DNA of 64,000 nucleotides. Origin: Pseudomonadota bacterium (GTDB lineage Bacteria; Pseudomonadota; Gammaproteobacteria; Burkholderiales; Burkholderiaceae_B). A program made the position numbers and the translations under genes. The notes below the pieces were generated by a model, which was not told the DNA's origin, searched no databases, and worked only from the letters and a program-made list of their open reading frames with translations. Within the stretch, counting starts at the first letter, position 1, and every line of letters starts with the position of its first letter. Shown one piece after another: positions 16,849-25,390 of this stretch. Where the stretch lies: positions 136,481-200,480 of the forward strand of contig JAEWHK010000063.1 of NCBI GenBank assembly GCA_023387815.1, written 5' to 3'.

Positions 16849-17580
16849 TCAGTCTTCGGTATAGCCCAGTTTTCGGCTCAGCAGCTTCGCAGCGCTCAGC
16901 ACTTCATCCCTGAACGAATCCTTCAGGCGAGATGATGGCATGGTCAGCGTAACAGCGCCGGCCAGTTCGTGATGCGCATTGAATACCACGGCCGACACGC
17001 CGGCAAGGTCCGGCATGCGGTCACCGTCCAGCACAATCACGCCATCCTTGCGGATCTGGTCGTACAGTTTGCCTTTGGCACCGCTGAACGCCTGCAGCAC
17101 GCGTCCACCCGAACCTTTATCTAAAGGAAGCACATCGCCTTCGCTGGTACGGTAGCTGATGGGCAGCGGTGAATTGACACGATGCAGACACAGACGGCTC
17201 GTTCCACTGATTACGTGGTAGGAAGCACTCTCCTGGGTTTTATCGACCAGTGCACGCAGCACCGGCACAATCACATCGCCCTGTGAGAACGCTGAGCTGT
17301 ACACGCCGTAAAGCCTGACAAGGCCTTCCCCCAGCCCATAACGGCCATCATCGGCCTTATGCACCAGTCCATAGTGTTCAAGCGATGCCAACAGACGCAG
17401 AATCGTGCTCTTATACATGCGCGTGCGCTCGGACAGTTCTACCAATGACAGATAGCCATCATTCTTGCGAAACGCCGTCAGCAGCGACAGCGCACGATCA
17501 ACCGCCGCCACCCCACCCGACGACGGATTCTCGTCTGCAACCGATAATGTTGACGCTTTCCTTGGCACAATCCACCTCAT
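16849..17580 (-). CDS. IclR-family transcriptional regulator
   Basis: IclR regulator of 243 residues. The winged HTH spans about 24-90 (VAAVDRALSLLTAFRKNDGY and the recognition segment RMYKSTILRLLASLEHYGLV), followed by the GAF-like effector domain. It lies 445 bases upstream of, and in the same direction as, the lyase/CoA-transferase operon, whose promoter carries two tandem palindromes. A repressor or activator role for that operon is the simplest reading. Its own promoter region is shared with the divergent HNH gene. Confidence 0.92.
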   Translation of the reverse strand: MRWIVPRKASTLSVADENPSSGGVAAVDRALSLLTAFRKNDGYLSLVELSERTRMYKSTILRLLASLEHYGLVHKADDGRYGLGEGLVRLYGVYSSAFSQGDVIVPVLRALVDKTQESASYHVISGTSRLCLHRVNSPLPISYRTSEGDVLPLDKGSGGRVLQAFSGAKGKLYDQIRKDGVIVLDGDRMPDLAGVSAVVFNAHHELAGAVTLTMPSSRLKDSFRDEVLSAAKLLSRKLGYTED

Positions 17581-17613
17581 GATTTGATGAGGGGTATTTT
17601 ATAGTGAATAGCG

Positions 17614-17641
17614 GAATGTCTGTTCATGTGGCAGGACATTC
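17614..17641. promoter_or_regulatory. Inverted repeat upstream of the IclR gene
   Basis: GAATGTC (17614-17620) and GACATTC (17635-17641) form a 7-base inverted repeat with 14 bases between arms, located 34 bases upstream of the IclR start. It differs from the sites at 16369-16403, so it may bind another regulator or be fortuitous. Confidence 0.3.
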
Positions 17642-17757
17642 TGTATCTATTAAAAACACACCGCACACGTGCATTCCCTGCGCCGGATGATCACAAATGA
17701 ATTAGAATGCCTGAAAAATCAATTATTAGATTTCAAATATTCAGGACGAACTACCGA

Positions 17758-18801
17758 ATGGAGACAGCAAGTAATACCTTTTACGAGGTGACGCCAACAC
17801 TGGAAAATTACTGGCGGGCTGTCATTCTTTTCGGTCGCAATACGGCTTCCTACAAATTTGCACTTGCGAAGTCCCTGTTTGATTTGCATAAGAACGCGAA
17901 CGATCTGATTCGCCTTGAGGAGCTGGCTGTTCCCTTCTCCCGCCATTTGACCGCGCACTTGAAGCTTACCGATCGCCAGGGCGTCTCACAAAGCAGCAAA
18001 TTTCTGGATGCCTGCCGCGCGTTCAATAACAGTGACGGCGGCGAAACAGCGACCAGCCGTCTTGTTGATGCAACAGTCAGTCTTGGCTTTGTGAATGTGA
18101 TTGATGCTTTTCATCGTGTCAATGAAAAAGATATTGATCGTCGCTTTTTCCTTGATGAGCGAAAGCATAATGGCGGCATTCGTCTTACCGAAGACTTCTT
18201 CAAGCTTTCTGAACAAATCACATTTGAAGATCTGAATCTGGAAACCGAGGCCCGCTGGCGCCTTGTTGAGACGGCATGGGATCTTAGACTTTCAAGAAAT
18301 ACGATTCTTGTCGCAACGGATGAAAGCGCGCAGATCCTGCTCACCCACATTAACAATCGTCGAATCGCAATCACCTCATCCCGAGAGGCCTTGAATGGCT
18401 ATCAGAAAGGCAAATGCTTTTATTGCTATCGCCCCATCGGCATCACTCCCCAGGAAGATGGACTGGCAGATGTGGATCATTTTTTTCCTTTCGCGCTGGG
18501 GCATTGCGCGGCAGATAAACCTGTCAACGGTGTTGCAAATCTGGTACTGGCCTGCCAGGAATGCAACCGGGGTGCCAAAGGCAAGTTTCATAAGGTACCG
18601 CAATTGAAATTTCTGGAACGCCTGTACAAACGCAATGAGTATCTGATAAGCAGTCATCATCCCTTACGAGAAACGCTTATTGCACAAACCGGTTTCACGC
18701 AAGCCGCTCGCCAGGACTTTCTGCAATCAGTCTATGCCTGCGCCAAATCTCAGCTGATTCACGACTGGGCGCCCGCCCAATGCGACGATGCCACCTTTTA
18801 A
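17758..18801 (+). CDS. HNH endonuclease domain protein
   Basis: Protein of 347 residues from ATG 17758. AGGA lies 10 bases upstream, and the first 17 residues of the longer form from 17707 look uncharacteristic; the start is uncertain. The C-terminal third is an HNH nuclease: a zinc knuckle CFYC, the catalytic DVDHFFPFAL, then NLVLACQECNRGAKGK giving the second CxxC and the final N. The N-terminal 220 residues are helical with no motif I know (ENYWRAVILFGRNTASYKFALAKSL). It stands alone, with no methylase or toxin partner. Stand-alone HNH proteins of this layout are found among defence genes, but no function is claimed. Confidence 0.8.
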   Translation: METASNTFYEVTPTLENYWRAVILFGRNTASYKFALAKSLFDLHKNANDLIRLEELAVPFSRHLTAHLKLTDRQGVSQSSKFLDACRAFNNSDGGETATSRLVDATVSLGFVNVIDAFHRVNEKDIDRRFFLDERKHNGGIRLTEDFFKLSEQITFEDLNLETEARWRLVETAWDLRLSRNTILVATDESAQILLTHINNRRIAITSSREALNGYQKGKCFYCYRPIGITPQEDGLADVDHFFPFALGHCAADKPVNGVANLVLACQECNRGAKGKFHKVPQLKFLERLYKRNEYLISSHHPLRETLIAQTGFTQAARQDFLQSVYACAKSQLIHDWAPAQCDDATF

Positions 18802-18889
18802 GCAAATACAAATGTGATACGGCAACATGCCAAGACGGGTAATGTTCTGATATCAGACGATCAATAACACTCCCCCTCTTTAACTCGCC

Positions 18890-19873
18890 CTACAACGTCT
18901 CCACACGCCCCCGCCGCTTCATCGCCCTTCGCAACTGCTGCCGTCCCGAAAAACCCGCCATTTCCAGCCCGGCGGTGTCGGGTCGTGAGACATCACTCAT
19001 CTGCGCCACCATTTCCAGCCTGACTGCCTCAATGTACGCCCGAGGCGTGATGCCAAGGTGCTGACGGAAGATTCGCAGCAGCTGACGCTCACTCACATGT
19101 GCAATATCTGCAAGCAGGGTCGAGCTCCACGGGGCGGATGGGTTGGCTTCGATGGCATCCTGCACGCGCAGGAGTGCCTGATGCTGGTGATGACGATATT
19201 GCAGCAACGGCGAGATTTCCGGCTCCAGAATATGCCGGCGACGGGTGACACGCATGGATTTTGCCGTGGCATTGGCAATACGCTCGCCCACAACCTTTGA
19301 GACGCAATACAACGCCAGGTCTATGCCAGCTGTGATACCCGCACTGGAGAGCAGGTTTCCGTCATCCACGTAAAGACGGTTTCGCAGCACGTCCGCAGCC
19401 GGTGCCAGCCGCGCCAGTTCATCCAGAAAGTCATGGTGCGTGGTGAGCTTCCTGCCAGAAGCCATTCCCGCATCCGCTAGCAACAGTGCGCCCGCGCAGA
19501 TGGTCACCAGCGTACAGCCGCTGTTGCTGTCTGCCTTGAAGTAATCCACATATTGCGTGAGCCATTGCCGCGCCTGTAACCACACGGCATCATGATGAAT
19601 GATTCTGGCCGACGGTCCGCTACGCCCCAGCAGCACCAACCACACCGGACCTGTTTCCGCCAGGCTCTGCAGATCGGGCAGGGGCGCAAGTTCATCAAAG
19701 TTCAACCCGACAGACGACGCAATTTGCGGCTGCGGCGAGACAAATTGCAGTTGAAATTGCGCGGGCTTGCCCGATGCAGTCAGATGCCGGTTGGCCAGAC
19801 GAAAGACTTCAGCCGGACCGGCCACATCCATAATAAGCGTATCGGGCAGAAGCAGAAAACAAACAGTTATCAT
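18890..19873 (-). CDS. GlxA-family transcriptional regulator (DJ-1/PfpI + AraC HTH)
   Basis: 327 residues in two parts. An N-terminal DJ-1/PfpI-like class I glutamine-amidotransferase domain (about 1-200) has the nucleophile-elbow cysteine in TICAGALLLADAG. A C-terminal AraC/XylS double HTH follows (about 225-320; STLLADIAHVSERQLLRIFRQHLGITPRAYIEAVRLE). It starts 5 bases after a cysteine-hydrolase gene, so the two form an operon. The amidotransferase-like part is usually thought to sense a ligand rather than catalyse. Confidence 0.9.
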   Translation of the reverse strand: MITVCFLLLPDTLIMDVAGPAEVFRLANRHLTASGKPAQFQLQFVSPQPQIASSVGLNFDELAPLPDLQSLAETGPVWLVLLGRSGPSARIIHHDAVWLQARQWLTQYVDYFKADSNSGCTLVTICAGALLLADAGMASGRKLTTHHDFLDELARLAPAADVLRNRLYVDDGNLLSSAGITAGIDLALYCVSKVVGERIANATAKSMRVTRRRHILEPEISPLLQYRHHQHQALLRVQDAIEANPSAPWSSTLLADIAHVSERQLLRIFRQHLGITPRAYIEAVRLEMVAQMSDVSRPDTAGLEMAGFSGRQQLRRAMKRRGRVETL

Positions 19874-19878
19874 GTGGA

Positions 19879-20439
19879 TCAGGTTTGAGGCACCGCAGTG
19901 GAAATAATATCCTGGACGCGCGCGATGGTAGCAAATCTCTGGTTGAGAACCGCTTCGGTATGCCGATGGACCACATCGGCCGGCAACGGTTCGCCATCAG
20001 GCGTAGTCATATCAAATGTCAGGGTCGCATCTGTGACAAATGTCATTTTAAACCCTTCATCGGACAGGTGGCGCGTCGTGGTTTCGCAACACTGTTCGGT
20101 ACGAATGCCGGCAATCATGACATCTGTGTAGCCCGAATCACGCAGCCATTGCAGCAGATTCGTTCCCACAAGCGCGCTATGTCTGCGTTTTTTCACGACC
20201 AGTGCGGGCTCATAATCAAGAAGTCCCTCCAGCGGCCGCACATAGCCGCTGGCTTCGTTGAATGCGCTATCGGCGGCATCCACGAGGTGATAGACCCGCA
20301 CAATGGGCACGTTGCGTTCGACACAATCGCTGATCAGCGCATTCACCGCCGTTACAAACGGACGGCTTCGCGCTTCGTCCCAGTAGTCACGATGACGGAA
20401 AGATTCCTGCACGTCGATGAGAATAAGTATTTCAGTCAT
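19879..20439 (-). CDS. Isochorismatase-type cysteine hydrolase
   Basis: Cysteine hydrolase of 186 residues in the isochorismatase-like family. The catalytic triad is read as D9 in LILIDVQESF, the lysine in VVKKRRHSAL (about 94-95) and the cysteine in GIRTEQCCETTTRHL (about 130-131). Members act on nicotinamide, carbamates, ureido compounds or isochorismate. It is the first gene of a two-gene operon with the GlxA-type regulator. Substrate undetermined. Confidence 0.9.
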   Translation of the reverse strand: MTEILILIDVQESFRHRDYWDEARSRPFVTAVNALISDCVERNVPIVRVYHLVDAADSAFNEASGYVRPLEGLLDYEPALVVKKRRHSALVGTNLLQWLRDSGYTDVMIAGIRTEQCCETTTRHLSDEGFKMTFVTDATLTFDMTTPDGEPLPADVVHRHTEAVLNQRFATIARVQDIISTAVPQT

Positions 20440-20578
20440 GATTAGTCCTGTTTGGTTACTGACGGGTTATCATAAGGTGCCAAAGGGTTTCCGCTAATGT
20501 CACAAACGGACGCCTTTCGGTCATTTTCAGACATCAGTCTGCCGCGTTCAGCGCGTCGGTGTCTGCCTTCGTCGCCCC

Positions 20579-20594
20579 GGGGCACCGGTGCCCC
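20579..20594. promoter_or_regulatory. 16-bp perfect palindrome upstream of pqqU
   Basis: GGGGCACCGGTGCCCC is a perfect 16-base palindrome 35 bases before the preferred start of the TonB receptor, adjoining a CCCCGGGG. It could be an operator or a leader hairpin. No T-run follows closely, so termination is less likely. It lies inside the reading frame if the longer start at 20497 is used, which argues against that start. Confidence 0.45.
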
Positions 20595-20628
20595 GAGATT
20601 GTTTAGTGTCTTTTGCGTGAGTATGTGT

Positions 20629-22806
20629 ATGCGATTCCCACCTTTCAAACAGGCGGTTCTGGCCAGTTGCGTTTTGTCCGTTTTTGCCTGCGCGGCCACT
20701 GCCGTCGGGCAGCCCTCCGAATCGCAGAATTCAGGTTCAACAGGATCGACAGAACCCACCGACAACGTCACCCAACTGGGCGCTATCGTTGCTACCAGTA
20801 CCCGCATGGATCGCCCTGCAAACGAAATCCCCGCGTCGGTGACCGTTCTGGATGGTTCGCAGATTCGCGCCAATGAAATGCAGGTCAACCTGTCTGAAGG
20901 CTTGCGTGGCATTCCCGGCCTGACCTTGCGCAATCGTCAGAATTACGCCCAGGATCTTCAGCTCAGCATTCGGGGCTTTGGCGCGCGTTCCGCCTTCGGT
21001 GTACGCGGGGTGCGTCTGTATGTCGATGGAATCCCCGCCACCATGCCAGACGGACAGGGCCAGACGTCTAATATTGATCTGTCGTCCATTGATACGGCTG
21101 AAGTCCTGCGCGGTCCATTTTCTACGCTTTACGGCAATTCTTCGGGCGGCGTGGTGCTGACAGAAACCGAAACCGGCGAAGGACCGCTGAAACTGACACC
21201 ATCGTTTGCCGCAGGCAGTTACGGCCAGCTTCGTTATGGCATGAAGGCCTCCGGCTCGCGAGGAGACGGACCTGGCGCTATCGACTATCTGCTCAGCACC
21301 AATCATTTCAATACCGACGGTTATCGCGAGCACAGTGGCGCAGAGAAGAACCAGGTCAACGCAAAACTGGGCATGCAGGTGGGCGACAGCGGCCGTCTGA
21401 GTTTGCTGATGAATCATGTGGATATTTCCGCGGACGATCCTCAGGGCCTGACTCGCGAAGAATTCGAAAACGACCCGCGCCAGTCTTCGCCGAACGCCAA
21501 AACCTACAATGTCCGCAAAACCACCAAGCAGACCCAGGGCGGCCTGGTCTACGAACAACCCTTGTCAGATCGAACGGATCTGCGTGTCATGGGCTATTAC
21601 GGCGAGCGCGAGACCCGACAGTTTCTGTCTATCCCGATTGCGGCACAACGCGCCCCGTCACACGCCGGCGGCGTGATCTGGCTCAAGCGCCAGTATGGTG
21701 GCGCCGATGTCCGGCTGACATCACATGTGTCATTGGCAGATCGTCCGCTGACACTGGTCGCAGGCGTGTCATGGGATACCATGCGCGAGGCGCGTAAAGG
21801 CTACGAAAATTTCATTGGTGATCAGCTTGGCGTGCAGGGAACTCTGCGACGCGATGAAATCAATACCGTCTGGAACCTGGACCCTTATGTTCAGGCTTCA
21901 TGGAACTTTGCGGACAACTGGACCCTGGATGCCGGACTCCGATACAGCAACGTCCATTTCAAATCGGCTGATCGATATATCACAACTGGCAATGCAGATG
22001 ACAGTGGCACTGCCAGCTACAGCAAGCTGCTGCCGGTTGTTGCGCTGAATTATCAGGGCACACCCGATTTATCCTTTTACGTGACGGCGGGTCGCGGCTT
22101 TGAAACGCCCACCCTCAACGAATTGTCATACAGAAACGACAGCGAACCGGGCCTCAATTTTGGTCTGAAACCTGCCAGCAACACGACGCTGGAAGCGGGG
22201 GCCAAAGCCAGAGTGGGCGGAGGTCAGCTGACCGCCGCCGTATTTCGCACCTATACCAAAGATGAAATCGTCAGCGCCGGTGGCTCAGGCGGAAGAACGA
22301 CCTACCAGAATGCCGGACGCACCCTGCGCGATGGTGTCGAACTGGCCTGGGATGCTGCTCTGTATCGCAGCCTGCGCGCGCGCCTCTCGTATACCTATCT
22401 GAATGCGCGTTACCGTGACAGCTTCTGCCCCGGCACGTGCAGCGGCAGCAACGAGATTCCTTCCGGCAACAAGATTCCTGGCATTGCCCGCGATACGGCG
22501 ACCGCCTCCCTGTCCTGGGAACCCGAACAGGGTCTGAATGGCGGCATAGACGTGGATTATCTGGGCAAGGTCTATGTGAACGATGCCAACAGCGAATCTG
22601 CTCACTCCGCCACCGTCACCGGTCTGCATGCCGGCTATAAATGGAAACGTGATCAGTGGACTGTCAATGCCTTCGCACGCGTCGATAACGTATTCAAGGC
22701 CAAATACGCTGGCTCCGTGATTATCAACGATGCCAACAATCGCTTTTACGAGCCGGCTCCAGGCCGAAACTGGACGGCTGGCCTGACCTTAAGCTATCAG
22801 TTTTAG
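20629..22806 (+). CDS. pqqU: TonB-dependent outer-membrane receptor, PqqU/YncD-like (PQQ importer)
   Basis: TonB-dependent receptor of 725 residues from the ATG at 20629, where MRFPPFKQAVLASCVLSVFA begins a signal peptide; the frame extends to 20497 but the extra 44 residues are not signal-like. The plug (about 45-165) contains LRNRQNYAQDLQLSIRGFG and LYVDGIPATMPDGQGQTSN, and the barrel contains GRGFETPTLNELSYR and ends with FYEPAPGRNW. From memory these match E. coli YncD, now PqqU, almost block for block; PqqU imports pyrroloquinoline quinone. The next gene, 46 bases on, encodes a PQQ-dependent dehydrogenase, strongly supporting PQQ as the ligand. Confidence 0.88.
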   Translation: MRFPPFKQAVLASCVLSVFACAATAVGQPSESQNSGSTGSTEPTDNVTQLGAIVATSTRMDRPANEIPASVTVLDGSQIRANEMQVNLSEGLRGIPGLTLRNRQNYAQDLQLSIRGFGARSAFGVRGVRLYVDGIPATMPDGQGQTSNIDLSSIDTAEVLRGPFSTLYGNSSGGVVLTETETGEGPLKLTPSFAAGSYGQLRYGMKASGSRGDGPGAIDYLLSTNHFNTDGYREHSGAEKNQVNAKLGMQVGDSGRLSLLMNHVDISADDPQGLTREEFENDPRQSSPNAKTYNVRKTTKQTQGGLVYEQPLSDRTDLRVMGYYGERETRQFLSIPIAAQRAPSHAGGVIWLKRQYGGADVRLTSHVSLADRPLTLVAGVSWDTMREARKGYENFIGDQLGVQGTLRRDEINTVWNLDPYVQASWNFADNWTLDAGLRYSNVHFKSADRYITTGNADDSGTASYSKLLPVVALNYQGTPDLSFYVTAGRGFETPTLNELSYRNDSEPGLNFGLKPASNTTLEAGAKARVGGGQLTAAVFRTYTKDEIVSAGGSGGRTTYQNAGRTLRDGVELAWDAALYRSLRARLSYTYLNARYRDSFCPGTCSGSNEIPSGNKIPGIARDTATASLSWEPEQGLNGGIDVDYLGKVYVNDANSESAHSATVTGLHAGYKWKRDQWTVNAFARVDNVFKAKYAGSVIINDANNRFYEPAPGRNWTAGLTLSYQF

Positions 22807-22852
22807 CTGCTAAAATAAGCGAACAGTTGTCCGTTACACAGGGGATAGAATA

Positions 22853-25333
22853 ATGAATGATCGCAAACCCATATCTGGTATGGCGGGCCTCGGCCTGACC
22901 CTGCTCGGTATGCTCACTATGCTGTTTGGCATATTCATGACAGTTGGCGGGGCCTGGCTGGCCATACTTGGCGGCAGCGTCTACTACGTGCTGATGGGTC
23001 TGGCCTTGCTGCTTTCAGGCTACCTGATCTGGAAGCGCAGTATGGTTGGCGCATGGCTTTATGCCATCGCGTTTATAGCAACCGTAATATGGGCAGTATG
23101 GGAAGCTGGCTGGGAGTTCTGGCCACTGGTTGCCCGCGTTTTCGCATTTGCCGTTCTCGCATTTCTGGTTTCGCTGGCCGTACCTGCCTTGCGCCGTGCC
23201 GAAGGCAAGGAACCGTGCCGTGTAACGCGCTGGTCCTCATTGGTGCTGGCAGTTGGCATTGTTGTGACGTTTGGCCTCTTCTTCTTCCCTAAATCAGTCA
23301 TCGAGGCTGAAAATATTGCACCTGTGACCAAAGTCGCTGACAACAACAAGCCATCGAACTGGGAGCATTGGGGCAATACCGTCGGGGGAACTCGCTTTGT
23401 TGCCATGGACCAGATCAACAAGAACAATATCGGTAAACTGGAAGTCGCATGGACTGCACATACCGGCGATATTCCCGAAAGCACGGGCTCTGGTGCCGAA
23501 GATCAGAATACGCCCCTGCAGATTGGCGACACGCTTTATGTGTGCACGCCATACAGTAAAGTCCTGGCCCTGGATGTAGACACGGGCAAGGAAAAATGGC
23601 GTTACGATCCAAAAGCGACCGCACCGAACTGGCAGCGCTGCCGCGGTCTTGGTTACTATGACGCCACTGCCGATGCTGATAGCGTGGCTCAGGCCAGTGC
23701 CACGGGCGCCCAGGTAGCAGGTGATCAAAATACATCCCCCGCAGACGGCACCACGCCTGCAGGCAATCTGCCTGTCAGTGAGCCGGCCAATGCACTCACC
23801 TGCGCAAGACGTCTTCTTCTTCCCACCACCGACGCCCGTCTGATTGCCATTAATGCAGACAACGGCCAACCCTGCACCGAATTCGGCAATCTGGGTACGG
23901 TTGATCTGAAGGTCGGCATGGGCGAAGTCAAAGAGGGTTACTATCAGCAAACCTCCACGCCACTGGTGGCCGGCAATCTGGTGATCGTTGGCGGACGCGT
24001 TGCGGATAACTTTGCTGTGGATGAACCTCCTGGGGTCGTACGCGCATTCAATGTGATTTCCGGCAATCTGGAATGGGCATGGGATCCGGGCAATCCGGAA
24101 ATCACAGGCCTGCCGCCCGAGGGACAAACCTACACACGTGGCACACCCAATGTCTGGTCCGCCATGTCTTACGATGCCAAGCTCGGCCTGGTCTATCTGC
24201 CCACGGGCAATGCCACGCCAGACTTCTATGCCGGGCAGCGGACAGAACTGGATGACAAATACAGTTCTTCCATCGTTGCGCTGGACGTGAAATCCGGTAA
24301 AGTGCGCTGGCATTTCCAGACCACGCATCACGACCTGTGGGATTTTGACCTTCCCGCACAACCGTTACTTTATGACATTCCTGATGGTAAAGGCGGCACG
24401 AATTTCGCGCTGGTACAGATAACCAAACAAGGCGAGATCTTTATGCTGGATCGCGTCACTGGCAAACCACTGGCAGAGGTCAAGGAAAAACCAGTGCCTC
24501 AGGGCAATGTGAAAGGTGAACGTTATTCAGAAACCCAGCCGTTCTCTGTCGGTATGCCTTCGATTGGCAATCAGACGCTGAAAGAGTCGGATATGTGGGG
24601 CGCTACCGCCTTTGACCAGTTGCTGTGCCGCATCCAGTTTGCCGGCATGCGCCACGAGGGCGTGTATACGCCACCTGGAGAAGACCGCTCGCTGCAGTTC
24701 CCAGGATCTCTGGGCGGCATGAACTGGGGCAGTGTTTCTGTGGATCCCACGACCAACTACATGTTCGTCAATGACATGCGACTCGGTCTGGCCAACTACA
24801 TGATTCCTCGGGAAAAAGTCGGTGCTGGCGCCAGCGGTATCGAGATGGGTGTTGTACCGCAAGAAGGCACGCCTTATGGCGCCATGCGCGAACGCTTCCT
24901 GTCGCAGCTTGGCATTCCTTGCCAGAAGCCACCGTTTGGCACGATGAGCGCGATTGATCTGAGAACGCGGAAATTGGTATGGCAGGTGCCGGTAGGAACG
25001 GTACAGGATACGGGTCCATTGGGCATCCGTATGGGTATGCCGATTCCGGTAGGTATGCCTACGCTCGGTCCATCACTGGCAACGCAGGCGGGTCTGTTGT
25101 TCTTTGCAGGCACCCAGGATTTCTATCTGCGCGCCTTTGATTCATCAACAGGCAAAGAGATCTGGAAATCACGTCTTCCAGTGGGCAGTCAGTCCGGACC
25201 TATGTCCTATATCTCGCCGAAAACAGGCAAGCAGTATGTGCTGATCAACGCTGGTGGCGCTCGCCAGTCTCCGGATCGCGGCGACTACATCATCGCCTAC
25301 GCACTGCCTGATGATGCGCGCAAGGATCAATAA
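22853..25333 (+). CDS. Membrane-bound PQQ-dependent dehydrogenase, glucose/quinate/shikimate family
   Basis: Inner-membrane quinoprotein of 826 residues. About five membrane helices (residues 10-155) are followed by a periplasmic PQQ propeller. The active-site region HHDLWDFDLPAQP carries D497, equivalent to the Gcd catalytic aspartate, followed by the TKQGEIFMLDRVTGKP blade. Electrons go to ubiquinone. TPLQIGDTLYVCTPYSKV and the terminal SYISPKTGKQYVLINAGG are typical. Residues about 275-310 hold an Ala/Thr/Gly/Pro-rich low-complexity insertion not usual in Gcd. It lies 46 bases after the PqqU-like receptor and forms an operon with it. Glucose, quinate, shikimate or another polyol are possible substrates. 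Confidence 0.92.
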   Translation: MNDRKPISGMAGLGLTLLGMLTMLFGIFMTVGGAWLAILGGSVYYVLMGLALLLSGYLIWKRSMVGAWLYAIAFIATVIWAVWEAGWEFWPLVARVFAFAVLAFLVSLAVPALRRAEGKEPCRVTRWSSLVLAVGIVVTFGLFFFPKSVIEAENIAPVTKVADNNKPSNWEHWGNTVGGTRFVAMDQINKNNIGKLEVAWTAHTGDIPESTGSGAEDQNTPLQIGDTLYVCTPYSKVLALDVDTGKEKWRYDPKATAPNWQRCRGLGYYDATADADSVAQASATGAQVAGDQNTSPADGTTPAGNLPVSEPANALTCARRLLLPTTDARLIAINADNGQPCTEFGNLGTVDLKVGMGEVKEGYYQQTSTPLVAGNLVIVGGRVADNFAVDEPPGVVRAFNVISGNLEWAWDPGNPEITGLPPEGQTYTRGTPNVWSAMSYDAKLGLVYLPTGNATPDFYAGQRTELDDKYSSSIVALDVKSGKVRWHFQTTHHDLWDFDLPAQPLLYDIPDGKGGTNFALVQITKQGEIFMLDRVTGKPLAEVKEKPVPQGNVKGERYSETQPFSVGMPSIGNQTLKESDMWGATAFDQLLCRIQFAGMRHEGVYTPPGEDRSLQFPGSLGGMNWGSVSVDPTTNYMFVNDMRLGLANYMIPREKVGAGASGIEMGVVPQEGTPYGAMRERFLSQLGIPCQKPPFGTMSAIDLRTRKLVWQVPVGTVQDTGPLGIRMGMPIPVGMPTLGPSLATQAGLLFFAGTQDFYLRAFDSSTGKEIWKSRLPVGSQSGPMSYISPKTGKQYVLINAGGARQSPDRGDYIIAYALPDDARKDQ

Positions 25334-25342
25334 CAAATGAAA

Positions 25343-25376
25343 TAGCGGACTCCGATTTCGTGACCGGAGTCCGCTA
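25343..25376. terminator. Bidirectional terminator hairpin
   Basis: TAGCGGACTCCG (25343-25354) pairs perfectly with CGGAGTCCGCTA (25365-25376) around a 10-base loop, between the convergent dehydrogenase and map genes. Flanks are AT-rich but lack a long T-run. Confidence 0.7.
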
Positions 25377-25390
25377 AATCAAATCTATCC

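Noticed and set aside
20497..20628. Longer N-terminus for the TonB receptor
   Set aside because: The extra 44 residues are Ser/Arg/Pro-rich and not signal-like, and they run through a perfect palindrome; the signal peptide begins at 20629.
23294..24361. Long open frame (355 codons) on the minus strand inside the membrane quinoprotein gene
   Set aside because: It lies fully antisense to a well-supported gene, has no recognisable domain and arises from codon bias.
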